This document shows, one piece after another, positions 25,346 to 37,222 of a stretch of 64,000 nucleotides of DNA. The stretch covers positions 50,587,001 to 50,651,000 of the forward strand of contig NC_069363.1 in assembly GCF_021730395.1 (NCBI RefSeq), in the 5' to 3' direction. Source of the DNA: Mercenaria mercenaria. Its lineage: Eukaryota > Mollusca > Bivalvia > Venerida > Veneridae. Within the stretch, counting starts at the first letter, position 1; every line of letters starts with the position of its first letter. A program made the translations under genes and the position numbers. A model generated the notes under the pieces. That model was given only the letters and a program-made list of their open reading frames with translations, ran no database searches and was not told where the DNA came from.

Positions 25346-25956
25346 AATAAATTAGTATAAACTAAATGTATAAAATAAACAGATAAGACTGCGAATTATA
25401 AAATACTGACAGTAATTTACAACGGATCAAAGTACAGAATGTATGGTATACTAGACAAATATGACATAAATGTCCTCATTATTTTTTTCTTACCTGCTTA
25501 CATAAACTTTGATAATCTACATTCAACGCAATGTAATTTTGCAGTTTGACGTCATAATTGTCTCTCACCACTTTACCCGTTGTTTATTTTAGATTTTTCC
25601 TCGGCTGTTTTCTTCTTTTAATTAAGTTACCGACAAACGTAATATTTCTATGTTTGATAAATCTGAATTACATACTTAATATGCAGTTAAAATGTTTGCA
25701 AAAATTAAATTATGATGCAGGAGAGGTTGAACTTTTTTTCTTCTTTTTATGATATTGCTGTTTAATAACATATCTATTTTCCTTAAGAAGTATTTTGTCA
25801 CTAGTTATTATCATATAATAAAAACTGTGTTTTAACTAAATAATATAATATTGTAAACGCCTTAGTAATAGGCAAACATTGTTATCAATTCAACAAAAAC
25901 TGCAATCGTTATGGCAATAAACTTTAAAATCAGGTAAGTGTATAAAGTTAATATAA

Positions 25957-26163
25957 ATGAGCCGCACCATGAGGAAACCAACATAGTGCGTTTGCGACCA
26001 GCATGAATCCAGTCCAGCATGCGCATCCGCGCAGTCTGGTCAGGATCCATGCTGTTCGCTAACGGTTTCTCTAATTGCAATAGGCTTTGAAAGCGAACAG
26101 CACGGATCCTGACCAGACTGCGCGGAAAACGCACTATGTTGGTTTTCTCGCGGTGTGGCTCAA
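25957..26163. mobile_element. Foldback MITE (GAGCCGCGCCATGAG family), copy 1
   Basis: Near-palindromic element. The left arm is 'gagccgcaccatgaggaaac' and the right arm 'ggttttctcgcggtgtggctc'. Inner arms 'cgcgcagtctggtcaggatc' and 'gatcctgaccagactgcgcg' are perfect inverses around a short loop. It would fold into one long hairpin. Three more copies occur in the window (36368, 38384, 41238). Confidence 0.85.
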
Positions 26164-26395
26164 ATAATTATTATAATTGACAACTCTTACTTATAGGCAA
26201 AACATTGAAATGATAAATATGAATGCAGAGTGATGAGGCATTTTTAGACTATTTAAAGTAATATATTGAATGTAAACAATTAATGTACGAATTATACAAT
26301 AGAAAAATACTGCTGGACATATTATGGATGTAACAGCATACTTATTCTTGTAGGACCTATTTACCTATTGTACAATCATATAATTGATGAAAGTG

Positions 26396-26533
26396 TAATA
26401 GGAGCGGAAAAATGTGCAGCCCGAACCTGCGACCTTCTGCTTGCAAGTCAGATGCTCTACCAGCAAAGCTAATCGGACAATCGATATCATAGACCTATTA
26501 TATACATTATATACACCCTGCTACATTCCTCCC
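26396..26533 (-). repeat. tRNA-like SINE/repeat unit, copy 1
   Basis: Contains 'gagcggaaaaatgtgcagcc', a degenerate tRNA-like block in reverse orientation ('cgaacctgcgaccttctgct'), and the tail 'gacaatcgatatcatagacc', 'tatatacattatatacac'. It is nearly identical to the unit at 26636-26777 but lacks about ten bases inside the tRNA-like block. Confidence 0.6.
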
Positions 26534-26635
26534 TCCATTTTTAAAAGACAAACTCAGATTATTTTGACTAACCCAGCCATTGCTTCACCCTAGCTCTAGG
26601 ATTCCAAGGCTAGTCACCACACTCACGGCACCAAT

Positions 26636-26777
26636 GCAATAGCAGCGGAAAAATGTGCAGCCCGATACAGGACTCGAACCTGTGACCTTCTGCTTGCAAG
26701 TCAGATGCTCTACGAACTGAGCTAATCAGACAATCGATATCACAGACCTATCATATACATTATATACACACTGCTAC
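26636..26777 (-). repeat. tRNA-like SINE/repeat unit, copy 2, with a complete cloverleaf (26659-26731)
   Basis: On the minus strand, bases 26731 to 26659 fold as a 73-nt tRNA shape. The acceptor stem GTCTGAT/ATCGGGC pairs with GT wobbles, the D arm is GCTC/GAGC, the T arm ACAGG/CCTGT with loop TTCGAGT, and the anticodon loop CTTGCAA, giving a UGC anticodon (Ala codon GCA). The last anticodon-stem pair is mismatched (A-G) and the acceptor stem is not that of a normal tRNA-Ala. Together with the flanking duplicate unit, this suggests a repeat-borne tRNA relic rather than a working gene. Confidence 0.6.
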
Positions 26778-28483
26778 AAAAGGCAAAAAAGCATCACATC
26801 ATGATCAGTTTTGAAAAGATACTGTTACGCCTAAGAGTAACAATTGCTTGTTACTTGAAATACTAGAAAAACAGACCGCCAACTATTAACAATTGAAAAG
26901 TAACAATTCAAATACCTTGAAAATATGAACTAGCTGTAAAGTCCAGTTCTAATATGAAAGAATAGTTCAAATCCTGTCCTGGTCAAATTTAAATCCAGTT
27001 GATAATAATTCCAAATTTCTCAAAGAATCCAAACTAATTTTAGCATAGCCAAAGAATATAAATCATGTATTTAAACATAAATATTTAAATCCACAATGTT
27101 AATGTAAATCTATCATCAAATGTTAAATATCCAAACTGGTAACTTTTCAAACAGCTTCCCTTTAAAGCATTATAGAAAGTTCCAAAACTTCCGTGTATTA
27201 CCATGAATAAAAAAAAGAAGATTCTCGAAAATCCCAGAATAATCCAGTATTTGTGATAGAACCTTCCGGAAAACCACATAATATAAATAACTTATTGACA
27301 TACATGGTATCTCATAACTAGGACCGCTTTACAGTAAACAATGGATCATCAATTTAGCAAAAATAATAAAATGAAGACATGTACATAACAGTACTCAAAT
27401 GTTACTGCATATACTTGCAGTAATATTTTTAACGCCAAAATAACTATTTTAGATTTGATATTTCTTAAATGGTTAGATAACGTTGTATTTCAGCACCTAC
27501 TTATACTCACAATGGCTTGTCGGAACTACATTTTGGAGTAATTAGCTTTAAATTATGATAATAGCCTTTCATGAAAAACTCCATAATCTGACCTGGTAAT
27601 ATTTTTACATGGACAGTACAGGCAGAGAGTGCCCAAATGGAAGATTTTCTGTTTCGGGAATTCTTTCTACAGAGGTGAGAGGTGTTGACCCAGACTAGCC
27701 TGATGCTAAAGTGCTTATTTTCTCACGATCGCACTATGATGATATGTCCTGGAAATACCTTCCAGAACGCAGTAAATGCATCCTCTTTTCGTTTTACTGG
27801 ACAAAGCATGTCACCTCATTGGCTTGTACAACATTTTAGAGTCCACAACGACACCGATAAATCTGTTGTTACGTCTTAAAATGGAAGCTACGCAATTTAG
27901 CAATTTGTCAGTAACTTCCTAAATTCGTTTCAATTTTGGTATTTACTTGTACTTTATATAACTGCAGTTCAGTACCACAATGAGTTGAAAGTGTACATAC
28001 AAACCACAACCAGGTATTAATGATAATTCAATGACAATAAATATAAAAAAATGTACATTTTGAGCGTTTTTTGTTACTCGAATGAAAAATTGTGAAAAGT
28101 GTCCTCTAGAAATTCCAAAGGGTGATGCTGGTTTTCGCTTACTCATTTGATTTTGAAATTAATGACAACCATACAATGCAATCAAAAGGAACCATTTAAC
28201 ATTAAGGGAGGTCATTGTAAGAATCTTCATGTTTGTTAATTACACAAACGGTTCATGGAAAAGGTTATTTAATATACATTTATTAACTTTCAAAATGAGT
28301 CACCTAAGCTTTCCAGTTGTGATATAAATATAAACACAAAACATAATGGTAAATAATTGTACCGTTACCTTTGTTGATATATTAGCAACAATGTGTAAAT
28401 ATTTGTTTCATTCAGTTAAAAAATCACCGAATAACAACAGGTTAAATAACATCACCCATTTCAGTTAAAGTCACAATTGCATA
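26778..28483. other. Intergenic, no gene recognised
   Basis: AT-rich with scattered short frames on both strands. No domain, splice-bounded frame or named repeat was found. Confidence 0.4.
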
Positions 28484-28792
28484 TTACATCACAATAATAT
28501 CATGCATGTTGCAGCCCACTTTGTCGCCAGACAGCGTTCCCTGGATCCAGAGGTTATGAGAATTCGTGACTTTGTGAAGGCTGTGTGCGACAGGTGTTGT
28601 ACTTGTCGTTTCAAGTCCTATTTGTGCTATACTGTTTTTATATGCGGGCCAATCGATTCTTCCAACGTTGCTTTTCCTTAGTATGTGTCTTCCGCGAAAA
28701 TCAGTTGGGCGCTGTGAGTTATCCAGGGCCAGTGTTATGCTGCGACTTGCTGGTACCGTTGTTTGGTGGTAATAAATGCGGACGACGGGCAT
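28484..28792 (-). CDS. Unclassified open frame, possible exon or remnant
   Basis: A 102-codon open frame on the minus strand with balanced, non-repetitive composition (contains TLALDNSQRPTDFRGRHIL and HNLWIQGTLSGDKVG), ending in TAA just upstream of the C1q gene's 3' side. I recognise no family. Frames open on the same strand extend to about 28900, where an inverted copy of the 'tgaccttgacctt' repeat begins. It could be a degraded gene, a 3' exon of an unrecognised gene, or chance. Confidence 0.25.
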   Translation of the reverse strand: MPVVRIYYHQTTVPASRSITLALDNSQRPTDFRGRHILRKSNVGRIDWPAYKNSIAQIGLETTSTTPVAHSLHKVTNSHNLWIQGTLSGDKVGCNMHDIIVM

Positions 28793-28889
28793 ATGCGATA
28801 TTCACGGGACGTAATGCAATTGTGACTTTCGTTGGTATGGGCGTTTTCGTCGTAGAAATAGAAATATACATAGAAATTCCGTCCAAACC

Positions 28890-29115
28890 TCTGGCATCTA
28901 TGAAGGGATTTTGAAATAACTTGGCACAGATATTTCCCGTGATGAGACAGCATATCGTGCTTAAGACCCAGATCCCTAGCACCTAGGTCAAGTTTACAAT
29001 TGGAGGTAAGATGTTAACAGGCTCTGTTTCATGTCCGGTCCATCACTTTGCCATTCATCAAGAGATTTTGAAATGTTCCCCATAATAAGACAACGTGTCA
29101 TACGTAAGACCCAGA
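28890..29115 (-). repeat. 'tgaccttgacctt' family repeat, inverted copy
   Basis: Reverse-complement phrases of the 7.1-9.3 kb family: 'atgaagggattttgaaataa', 'cttggcacagatatttcccg', 'gatgagacagcatatcgtgc', 'caggctctgtttcatgtccg', 'gttccccataataagacaac'. About one and a half units. Confidence 0.65.
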
Positions 29116-29563
29116 CCCGTGCATATACGATCATAAATATATTACATTAACTGTTTTTTAAATTAAATTTCGAGGGTTAAAAAATTGGTGAACTAAACAT
29201 TTTGAAATTTCGTGATAATGAGGTCGTAAAGATTAGCTAGTTATACAGAAATATTCTTAGCATCGCTGTAACATTGAGCAATAGTAAAAAGAGTAGTGAC
29301 TATGTCGTAAAGAAGTCACAAGTTGTTTATAACTATGCAACAGCATAATAAACTATGACATTACTATCAAAAATGCTAACTAGCAGGAGATGACAACAAA
29401 TATTTAGGAATTATTGCTTAGATTAATGACATACAGATCTATGTTGAGTTTATATTTCATAAACAAGGCAAATAAAAACATAAACAAAATATCAGAATTA
29501 TTCTATTATCTTTCGTTGAATTTCACAACAAGGTAAATCAAATACTTTTCACAAAAACACATA

Positions 29564-32500
29564 TCAATATTCATAAAGCAATACACCAGAAAACGTTGTG
29601 AAGCCTCTGCTACCGTAAATTGTAACATCGGAATATTTAATTGTTTCTACCCACACGGAATCGCCCGGATGTAAGTGTAGGATAACGAGGTTTGAGCCTT
29701 GCGCGTCGTGAGCTCTTTGCAACGTGTCTGCTACTCCAGCCGCTTTACTGCTTCCGTCTACAACAATCTGCATCCACACATACTGCGGATCGTATCCGGA
29801 AGCAAACACGAAATAGAACATGTACATTCCTTCTCTGGGCGCCGTAAACACGCCTAAATTAAAGATTAAAATAATCGTTTATTTTAATGATCTTTTCGTT
29901 TATAAAACATCTTAGTTACTCAAAATTTTCATGATCATTTGAAACAATTTTACGTCATCTTCCAAAAATTAATTTTGCTATAATTTATAGAACGAAGTGG
30001 GCTGTGTTTATCAAAGGGTCCTGCACGTTTAAAGATATATGAAAATGTCATAATTTAGTGTTCTTAAATCTAAACGTGTACAACCCGATACTACTATGTA
30101 AACTCGTAAGGCATTGGTTTCTGCTGATTCTGATTAAGCATACAAACGTTTGTGGAGGAGGTATTCAAAGTTGTATAGCGGTCGGATAGTTTAGGCTCCC
30201 CGTCACTAAGACATTTTTTCTTAACAACCTCCCTTGGTGCAGGATTATGCTAATATACTGTAGTCGAATACAAAACAATGACAACAATGACGTCCTTAAC
30301 AATACTTAGAAACAACGTGGTCCTCGGTTTGTCCTTGTCATAATTTGATATAGGATATTATTCAACCATGCCAAATATTTCATATTATGGTTGTTTAACA
30401 TAAAATTTGTTTAAAGAGAAAGTGCATCTCAACGGATATCCTTTAAAAAAATACGTAATTTGACGTGGAATAAAAAGCTAGAGGTAAACCTTGCTAACCG
30501 GTATGAGTGCTGTAACCGTTGCCATCGTTCAGAAGGAGCTTGTTAAAGATAACGGTCTGATCAATCAAAGCATGGTTTATATTATGGTCTAGTACTGCAG
30601 TGAATGCTACAGGATGTTGAATAATAGCTCTCTTTATTCTTCCTCCTGAAATAATGTAAAGAATCATTTAAATGCAACTTAAAAGCTATTGATTGCGTGT
30701 ATCTTTTTTAAGTACTTCATACCAAAATGTTAATACAGGGAAAAACCTATTATTACAAGTTAATGATATAATAATACCAAAAACAAACAAACAAAAAAAA
30801 AACGTGACTGAGTGGTCTAGTATTTTTGGAGAATATTTCAGTAGAGTCACAGAATCCTGGAGCATTGGCTAACGCTTTTGACCGTTGATATATCATTTGA
30901 AACTGGATTTAAACCTTACTAGCCGTAATTTTTAAAGCGACTCGTTTACACCATTTAGGTGATTTTCCCTCAAAATTCGATAAAAATGTGAGTGCTGTGA
31001 AAGTGACCGATGGTTCAAATTCATTGGTAAATTAATTTTGCAAGAATCTAACTATTGTGAAGATGTAACTTCAACCACTTTAACGCTTTTGAACTAATGG
31101 TGAAAATAAGAATTTCACATCATCTGTAGGTGAGTGTCTTTAAGACAGCGGCAAGTTTACATTGTCTTTTTACATATTTTTAGAGACAGAAAAGCAAATC
31201 TACATCTATTAGTAAAGATAGAGTTATATAAACTTATTCTTTAAAGTGAACTCTTTGCAACACAAGTAATATTAAGATAGTTACATTGAAACATGTTACT
31301 TTTTACCTCATGCAAATTCACCGCCGAACTGATTCGCCCATTACCGTTTAATTTGTATCATAACGTTGACTGCTAAAAGTCAACGTTGACAGTAAAACAA
31401 GTTACCATTTTGTTTTGGAGCTTCTGATTCATGTTCGAGCTCGGTATCCTCTTTGTCTGTGTCGGTATCTTCAACATTCTCCGTCTCCAGCATTTTCCTG
31501 AATGTTTCAATTGTGTTCTGCTGCTTCTCTATCAGTAACTGCTGGTTAATCATTTCCTCCTCTAGACGGATAATTTGAGACTTCATTGCTTGTTGCTCTC
31601 GAGATCCTTGCAACTCTATATGGGCAATGCGTGATTCCAAGGTCACAAGTTTCCTGTAGTAGCGTTGCCGACGTAAATTCGTCTCCATGTTTATCCATCT
31701 CTGTTTCAGCATTTCTTGTTTTTCAGCCTGATCAGATAAACGTACCAAGTTTCATTTTGATTTTGCCAATGTCCTTGTATGAGCTGAATACATCACTTAC
31801 CGAATCGGCAAAAACAAAATGTTAAATTTTCAAATAAAAAATGAGTTTGAAATTTTAGTTGGTATGCCGCTTAAAATACATGTAAAACGAATGGAATCGG
31901 AACTTAATCTAAGCAACTGGGATCTCTGAGGCCTAGTGGTTATGGTCTCTGACTTTGAATCACTTGTTCCTCACCAAAACACCTCGCTCGGGCGAATTTT
32001 TCACGTTAGGAAGACATTTAGCTGAAAGTCGGTGGGGTGGTTCTACTCAGATGCCCACCCATATTGAAATAATGCATGGATGGGCACTTGGACACTTCCT
32101 CAACCATGAAAAAGATGAAAAGTCACACTGTGACCTCTATATTTGCATCGGTGTGACGTTAATTAAACCCAACATAAAATAATCTGTGCGCAAGTACTTG
32201 ACTTATTACTTATAAGCCTTTTATTCAACTTCCTCTTTCAATCATTAGATAATAGAAAAGTAATGCATTATACAAAAGTACCATGTAACGCTCGGTTACG
32301 TGCCCTGACAATTTATGAATTAGATTAGATTAATATTCTGCATTTTTGTTTTATTTTTAGGGTGAGTTACATTTAAAGAAATAGAGTTGACATTTACAAT
32401 AATTTTCATGACATGGAACGATTTGGCAAATCTTTAGTAACCCTAAAATTTATTTCTGATGTCATGTAAAACACATATTGAATGGCTTGTCGGTCAATAG

Positions 32501-32735
32501 TGAATACATTTGACCATTGGGCCTTCGGACCTCAGGCAATAATTTTGACTATTGACCGGCAATCTGGTCTATGAATGTTTAATATTGATAAAACATATTT
32601 TACCTTTTTCTCAAGCTGACTGATCCTATCAAGCAGGTGTTCATAGTCTGTCGCTGATATGGTCAGATCACTAGCTTCAGAGTTTGCAACATTTAAAGCG
32701 AACACCACAGCTAGACATATATTAATGCTACGCAT
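29564..32735 (-). CDS. Secreted coiled-coil C1q-domain protein, four exons, complete
   Basis: Exons on the minus strand: 32735-32604, 31727-31406, 30645-30499, 29853-29564. All introns have GT-AG borders and matching phases (0, 1, 1), giving a 296-residue protein. Residues 1-22 are a signal peptide (MRSINICLAVVFALNVANSEAS). About 29-132 is a Glu/Gln/Lys-rich coiled coil, then an acidic hinge (EDTDTDKEDTELE). About 158-296 is a C1q globular domain, beginning RAIIQHPVAFTAVLD and with 'GVFTAPREGMYMFYF' and the C-terminal 'FTTFSGVLLYEY'. Its length is normal for C1q (about 135). There is no collagen stalk, so it is the C1q-like/cerebellin-like type, with the coiled coil likely driving oligomerisation. 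Bivalves have hundreds of such proteins, used as soluble pattern-recognition lectins in haemolymph. A TATA-like 'ttttatatctg' lies about 40 bases upstream of the ATG. A SINE sits in intron 1. The gene looks intact. Confidence 0.92.
31922..32185 (+). mobile_element. tRNA-headed SINE (family C) in intron 1 of the C1q gene
   Basis: The head 'ctgaggcctagtggttatgg' plus 'ctctgactttgaatcactt' is a Ser/Leu-type tRNA A-box region. The body 'aaagtcggtggggtggttct', 'cagatgcccacccatattga', 'cacttggacacttcctcaac' and tail 'cggtgtgacgttaattaaac' align with the family C element at 55693-55960 read in reverse. It is antisense to the host gene. Confidence 0.75.
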
Positions 32736-33504
32736 CTTTATGAAATAACTCGATTGTAACGCAACAGATATAAAACAAAAAATTGATAAGTTATGTATGT
32801 CCCAAATTGAAGTCTCTTATCATTTCTAATTTAGGAATGTTACTGTACTTTTATAAATTTCAACGACAGAAGGAACAAGGAAGATGAAACCAAACGATAA
32901 AGTAGAATAAATTCGTTAATGATATTGTATTTAAAAGTTTCCTTTTCTAAATAGGGACTGCATAATTCAAAGATGCATATGTCGAAGAGGTCAGTGTTTC
33001 TCTTTGTAGATATTTTCCTTTTCATTATTACCAATTAAACATTACAATATCATAATGAAAAGTTCAGGTATACCAGTTAAGATAACAAGTGTGTTCAGTG
33101 CTGGGATGTGTGGATTGTTTTACAGGCAAATCACAAATTGTCAACGACTTCCCAGACCAAGGAAAATATTTCTTTTTATTATTATGTACATTGTATGTTT
33201 AAATGCTGTCAGAATTTTAAAGAATAAATAATTTCCTACCATGGTGTGTTGTCCTGTTATCAATTAATCTTAAAAGCTATGCCTGCATACATTTTTTTGA
33301 ATTTTATGGCATGTTGTATAAAGGGGAAGATATTGCTTTTGCCAGTTTTTTCATTGCATACAATATTTCCTTATTTGCTCTTTTTATTAACTAAAGAGGT
33401 ACCACCAATTTGATTAACAGTTTATGCCCGACCAAGTAATTGAATAAATCGTATTATCTAAAAGTTTATATGTTTATTTGGCACGTACGTGTATATCGAT
33501 TTTA
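32736..33504. other. C1q gene upstream region
   Basis: AT-rich 5' flank of the C1q gene (promoter side on the minus strand). Apart from the TATA-like box noted with the gene, no element could be supported. Confidence 0.35.
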
Positions 33505-35935
33505 CTGCACATTACCTAACCACTTATATGATGTTTATATGGAGTATAACATATTTCTCTGCCAGTCACCAAACCACTTATATGATGTTTCTGTAACATA
33601 TAACGTATTTCCTGCCCATTACCTAACCGCTTACAGTCAAACCTGTCTATAAAGACCACCCTTGGGAGAGCCAAAATGTGGTCTTTATTGGGAGGTGGTC
33701 TTTATTCACAGGTTAAAATACATTGTAATTGTAAAAATTTGAAGCAAAACATGTGGTCTTCAGAGCCAGGTGAACTCTGTTCAGAGGTGTTCTTTAACAC
33801 AGGTTTGACTGTATATGATGTTTCTGTAGCATATAGCGTATTTCTCTGCCCATCACCAAACCACTTATATGATGTTTCTGTAGCATATAGCGTATTTCTC
33901 TCCCCATCACCAAACCACTTATATGATGTTTCTGTAGCATATAGCGTATTTCTCTGCCCATCACCAAACCACTTGTATGATGTTTCTGTAGCATATAACA
34001 TATTTCTCTGCCAATCACCAAACCACATATATGGTGTTTCTGTAGCATATATATCAAATTTCATGTCCATTACCCAACCACTTATATGATGTTTCTTTAG
34101 CATATAACATGTTTCCTGCCCATTACCTAACCATATATATGATGTTTCTGTAGCATATAACATAATTCTCTGCCAATCACCAAACCACTTATATGTTATT
34201 TCTGTAGCACATTACGTATTTCTCTGCCCGTCACCAAACTACGTGTATGGTGTTTCTGTAGCATATATCAAATTTCATGTCCATTACCCAACTACTTATA
34301 TGATGTTTCTGTAGCATATAACATATTTCTCTGCCAATCACCAAACCTCTTATATGGTGTTTCTGTAGCATATTTCAAATTTCATGTCCATTACCAAACC
34401 ACTTATATGATGTTTCTGTAGCATATAACGTATTTCTCTGCCCGTCACCAAACCACTTATATGGTGTTTCTGTAGCATATATCAAATTTCATGTCCATTA
34501 CCCAGCCACTTATATGATGTTTCTGTAGCACATAACGTATTTCTCTGCCCATTACCTAACCACTTATATGATGTTTCTGTAGCATATAACCTGTTTCCTG
34601 CCCATTACCCAACCATTTATATGATGTTTCTGTAGCATATAACGTGTTTCCTGCCCATTACCCAACCACTTATATGATGTTTCTGTAGCATATAACATAT
34701 TTCTCAGCCAATCACAAAACCACTTACATGCATATAACATATTTCTCTGCCCATTACTTAACCACATATATGGTGTTTCTATAGCATATATCAAATTTCA
34801 TGTCCATCACCCAACCACATATATGATGTTTCTGTAGCATATAACATATTTCTCTGCCCGTCACCAAACTACGTATATGGTATTTCTGTAGCATATATCA
34901 AATTTCATGTCCATTACCCAACCACTTATATGATGTTTCTGTAGCATATAACGTGTTTCTTGCCCATAACCCAACCATTTATATGATGTTTCTGTAGCAT
35001 ATAACGTGTTTTCTGCCCATTACCCAACCACATATATGGTGTTTCTGTAGCACATAACGTATTTCTCTGCCCATCACCCAACCACATATATGATGTTTCT
35101 GTAGCACATTACGTATTTCTCTGCCCATCACCTAAGCACATATATGGTGTTTCTGTAGCACATAACGTATTTCTCTGCCCATCACCTAACCACATATATG
35201 ATGTTTCGGTAGCACATAACGCATTTCTCTGCCCATCACCAAACCACTTATATGGTGTTTCTGTAGCACATAACGCATTTCTCTGTCCATCACCAAACCA
35301 CTTATATGGTGTTTCTGTAGCACATAACGCATTTCTCTGTCCATCACCAAACCACTTATATGGTGTTTCTGTAGCACATAACGCATTACTCTGCCCATCA
35401 CCTAACCACATATGTGGTGTTTCTGTAGCACATAACGCATTTCTCTGCCCATCACCAAACCACTTATATGGTGTTTCTGTAGCACATAACGCATTCCTCT
35501 GCCCATCACCAAACCACTTAGATGGGATTTCTGTAGCACAAAACGCATTTATCTGCCCATCACTAAACCTCTTAGATGGGGCTTCTGTAGCATATAATGT
35601 ATTTCTTTGCCCATCACCAAACCACTTTATATGATGTTTCTGTAACATATAACGTATTTCTTTGCCCATCAACAAACCACTTAGATGGTGTTTTAATGGC
35701 ATATATCGTATTTATCTGCCCATTGCCTTACCACTAATATGATGTTTTTGTAACATATAACGTATTTCCTGTCCATTCTCCAACCACTTACGTGATGATT
35801 TTAAGGCATATATCATATTTCTTTGCTTATTACCTAACCTTGTGGTGTTTCTTTGAAATATACCGTATTTCCTGTCCATCATCTAACAACTTAGAGAATG
35901 TTTCTGTGGTATATAAAGTATTTCTCTGCCCATTT
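33505..35935. repeat. 54-bp minisatellite, about 42 units
   Basis: The unit consensus runs 'catataacgtatttctctgc', 'ccatcaccaaaccactta', 'tatgatgtttctgtag' (54 bases). Neighbouring units differ by a few bases, so variant sub-arrays can be followed (for example 'cacataacgcatttctctg' from 35200 to 35510). Because 54 is divisible by three, the minus strand stays open over long stretches and encodes an 18-residue period (KWFGDGQRNALCATETPY). No start context, splice site or non-repeat coding sequence adjoins it, so I treat it as a satellite, not a gene. A MITE splits one unit at 33632. Confidence 0.9.
33632..33813. mobile_element. 182-bp MITE with perfect 15-bp TIRs inserted in the minisatellite
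   Basis: Ends are TACAGTCAAACCTGT and ACAGGTTTGACTGTA, exact inverses, with TA as the likely duplicated target. The interior has a second inverted phrase pair around 'aaagaccaccc...gggaggtggtctttatt'. It interrupts one 54-bp unit exactly within 'ccgctta/tatgatg', so it is younger than that part of the array. The ends resemble Tc1/mariner-type non-autonomous elements. Confidence 0.85.
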
Positions 35936-36367
35936 TGAGAAAATAAAACTGAAAACTCTTTTTGTTCCTCAAAAGTATAGGTACGACCCTTTAACAAATT
36001 ATTTTATCAACGCGCTTCAATGGAAAATAAACTTTCAGCTTGGAGTACAAAAAGTAAGTCGCTACTTCATTTTTCTAACATATTCTCATATTTAGAAATA
36101 CAATAATAAGCCATTTGGAATTTATTTATAATAGCAATGTACTAGATAAATATCTATAGAAGTCTTCATGATTATTGTTTCATCTTTATTCTATTAAAGC
36201 ATTTGTTCTAATCTACCACTTACTGCGACGTTGCTGTGGAAAAAGCATAAACTAAAATAAAGCTTCAGATTATCATATTTCATAAAGAAGTGTTTTAAAG
36301 AAATAAATCACGGTCAAACTTTAGGTATGAAATGTATGGGTTTGTTTCCAAAGACTCAATTATATAT
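35936..36367. other. No feature recognised
   Basis: AT-rich unique sequence between the minisatellite and the foldback MITE. Confidence 0.4.
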
Positions 36368-36606
36368 TTGAGCCCTGCCATGAGAAAACCAGCATAGTGG
36401 CTTTGCGACCAGCATGGATTCAGACCAGCCTGCGCATCCGCGCAGTCTGGTCAGGATCCATGCTGTTCGCTTTCAAATCCCATTGGAATTAGAGAAACTG
36501 TTAGCGAACAGCATGGATCCTGACCAGACTGCGCGGATGCGCAGGGTGGTCTGGATCCATGCTGGTCGCAAAGCCACTCTGTTGGTTTTCTCATGGCGCG
36601 GCTCAT
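36368..36606. mobile_element. Foldback MITE (GAGCCGCGCCATGAG family), copy 2
   Basis: Left end 'gagccctgccatgagaaaac', right end 'ggttttctcatggcgcggctc'. Long inner arms around 'agcgaacagcatggatcctg' form a near-complete hairpin. Frames crossing it that read MDPDQTARMRR are by-products of the repeat. Confidence 0.9.
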
Positions 36607-37060
36607 TTGTATATTCCATATCCACATGGAAATTACTATTTGCGATTTGTATGTTATATCTATAGTTTTGTTTTCTGTTACCTTCACTTATATGTTGAGA
36701 TAACGCATGTTTTTTCGTGTTATAACATCTGCAGAATCCCGAGGGACTGGGTGAAACCCGAGTTCTGTATTCTAGCATAAAACGTGTAAAAACCAAGTAA
36801 ACGAATATATTGTCTCTCAACGTTATCGAATTTCAATGAAATGTGCTGTAAAGACTACGTTGTTCTTTTCCATTGACGTTATTTCCTTTTGAAGTATCCG
36901 TTTTTGTGCCGTAGTACGTTTAAGTTTCGCCACGGAACGCGCATATATAAATGTTGTTTTAACTGCACGTGAGCACGAGAATCTCTCTGTTCATACCATT
37001 TTCTCTCCTGTTCAAACACCCCCGAAAAGTGACAAGAACAGCAGTTTTCATGCTAGAATT

Positions 37061-37222
37061 AAGAAATAATCTATAGCAAAAGAGTGTTTTAACAGTATTT
37101 ATGCACGATGGGCGCAATAATTTCACGAGGGCGCAGCCCGAGTGAAATTATTTGTACGACGTATTACCGCCCGAGTGAATAAATAGTGTTAAAACACGGT
37201 TTTGCTATAAATCATTTCGATT
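37061..37222. mobile_element. Palindromic MITE ('aataatttatagcaaaac' family), copy 1
   Basis: Arms 'aagaaataatctatagcaaa...gtgttttaacagtatttat' and 'ataaatagtgttaaaacacggttttgctataaatcatttc' are inverted repeats. The core 'gggcgcaataatttcacgag' / 'cgagtgaaattatttgtacg' is also inverted. Related copies lie at 52536 and 54487. Confidence 0.8.

Noticed and set aside
26659-26731. Functional tRNA-Ala gene
   Set aside because: The fold is good, but the acceptor stem is not Ala-like, one anticodon-stem pair is mismatched, and it lies in a repeat unit with a second damaged copy nearby.
35109-35702. 197-residue protein on the minus strand
   Set aside because: It is wholly made of the 54-bp minisatellite period; no start context, splice site or unique sequence supports a gene.
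33505-35935. CRISPR-like array
   Set aside because: Regular repeats, but units are head-to-tail with no unique spacers, and the sequence is from an animal. It is a minisatellite.
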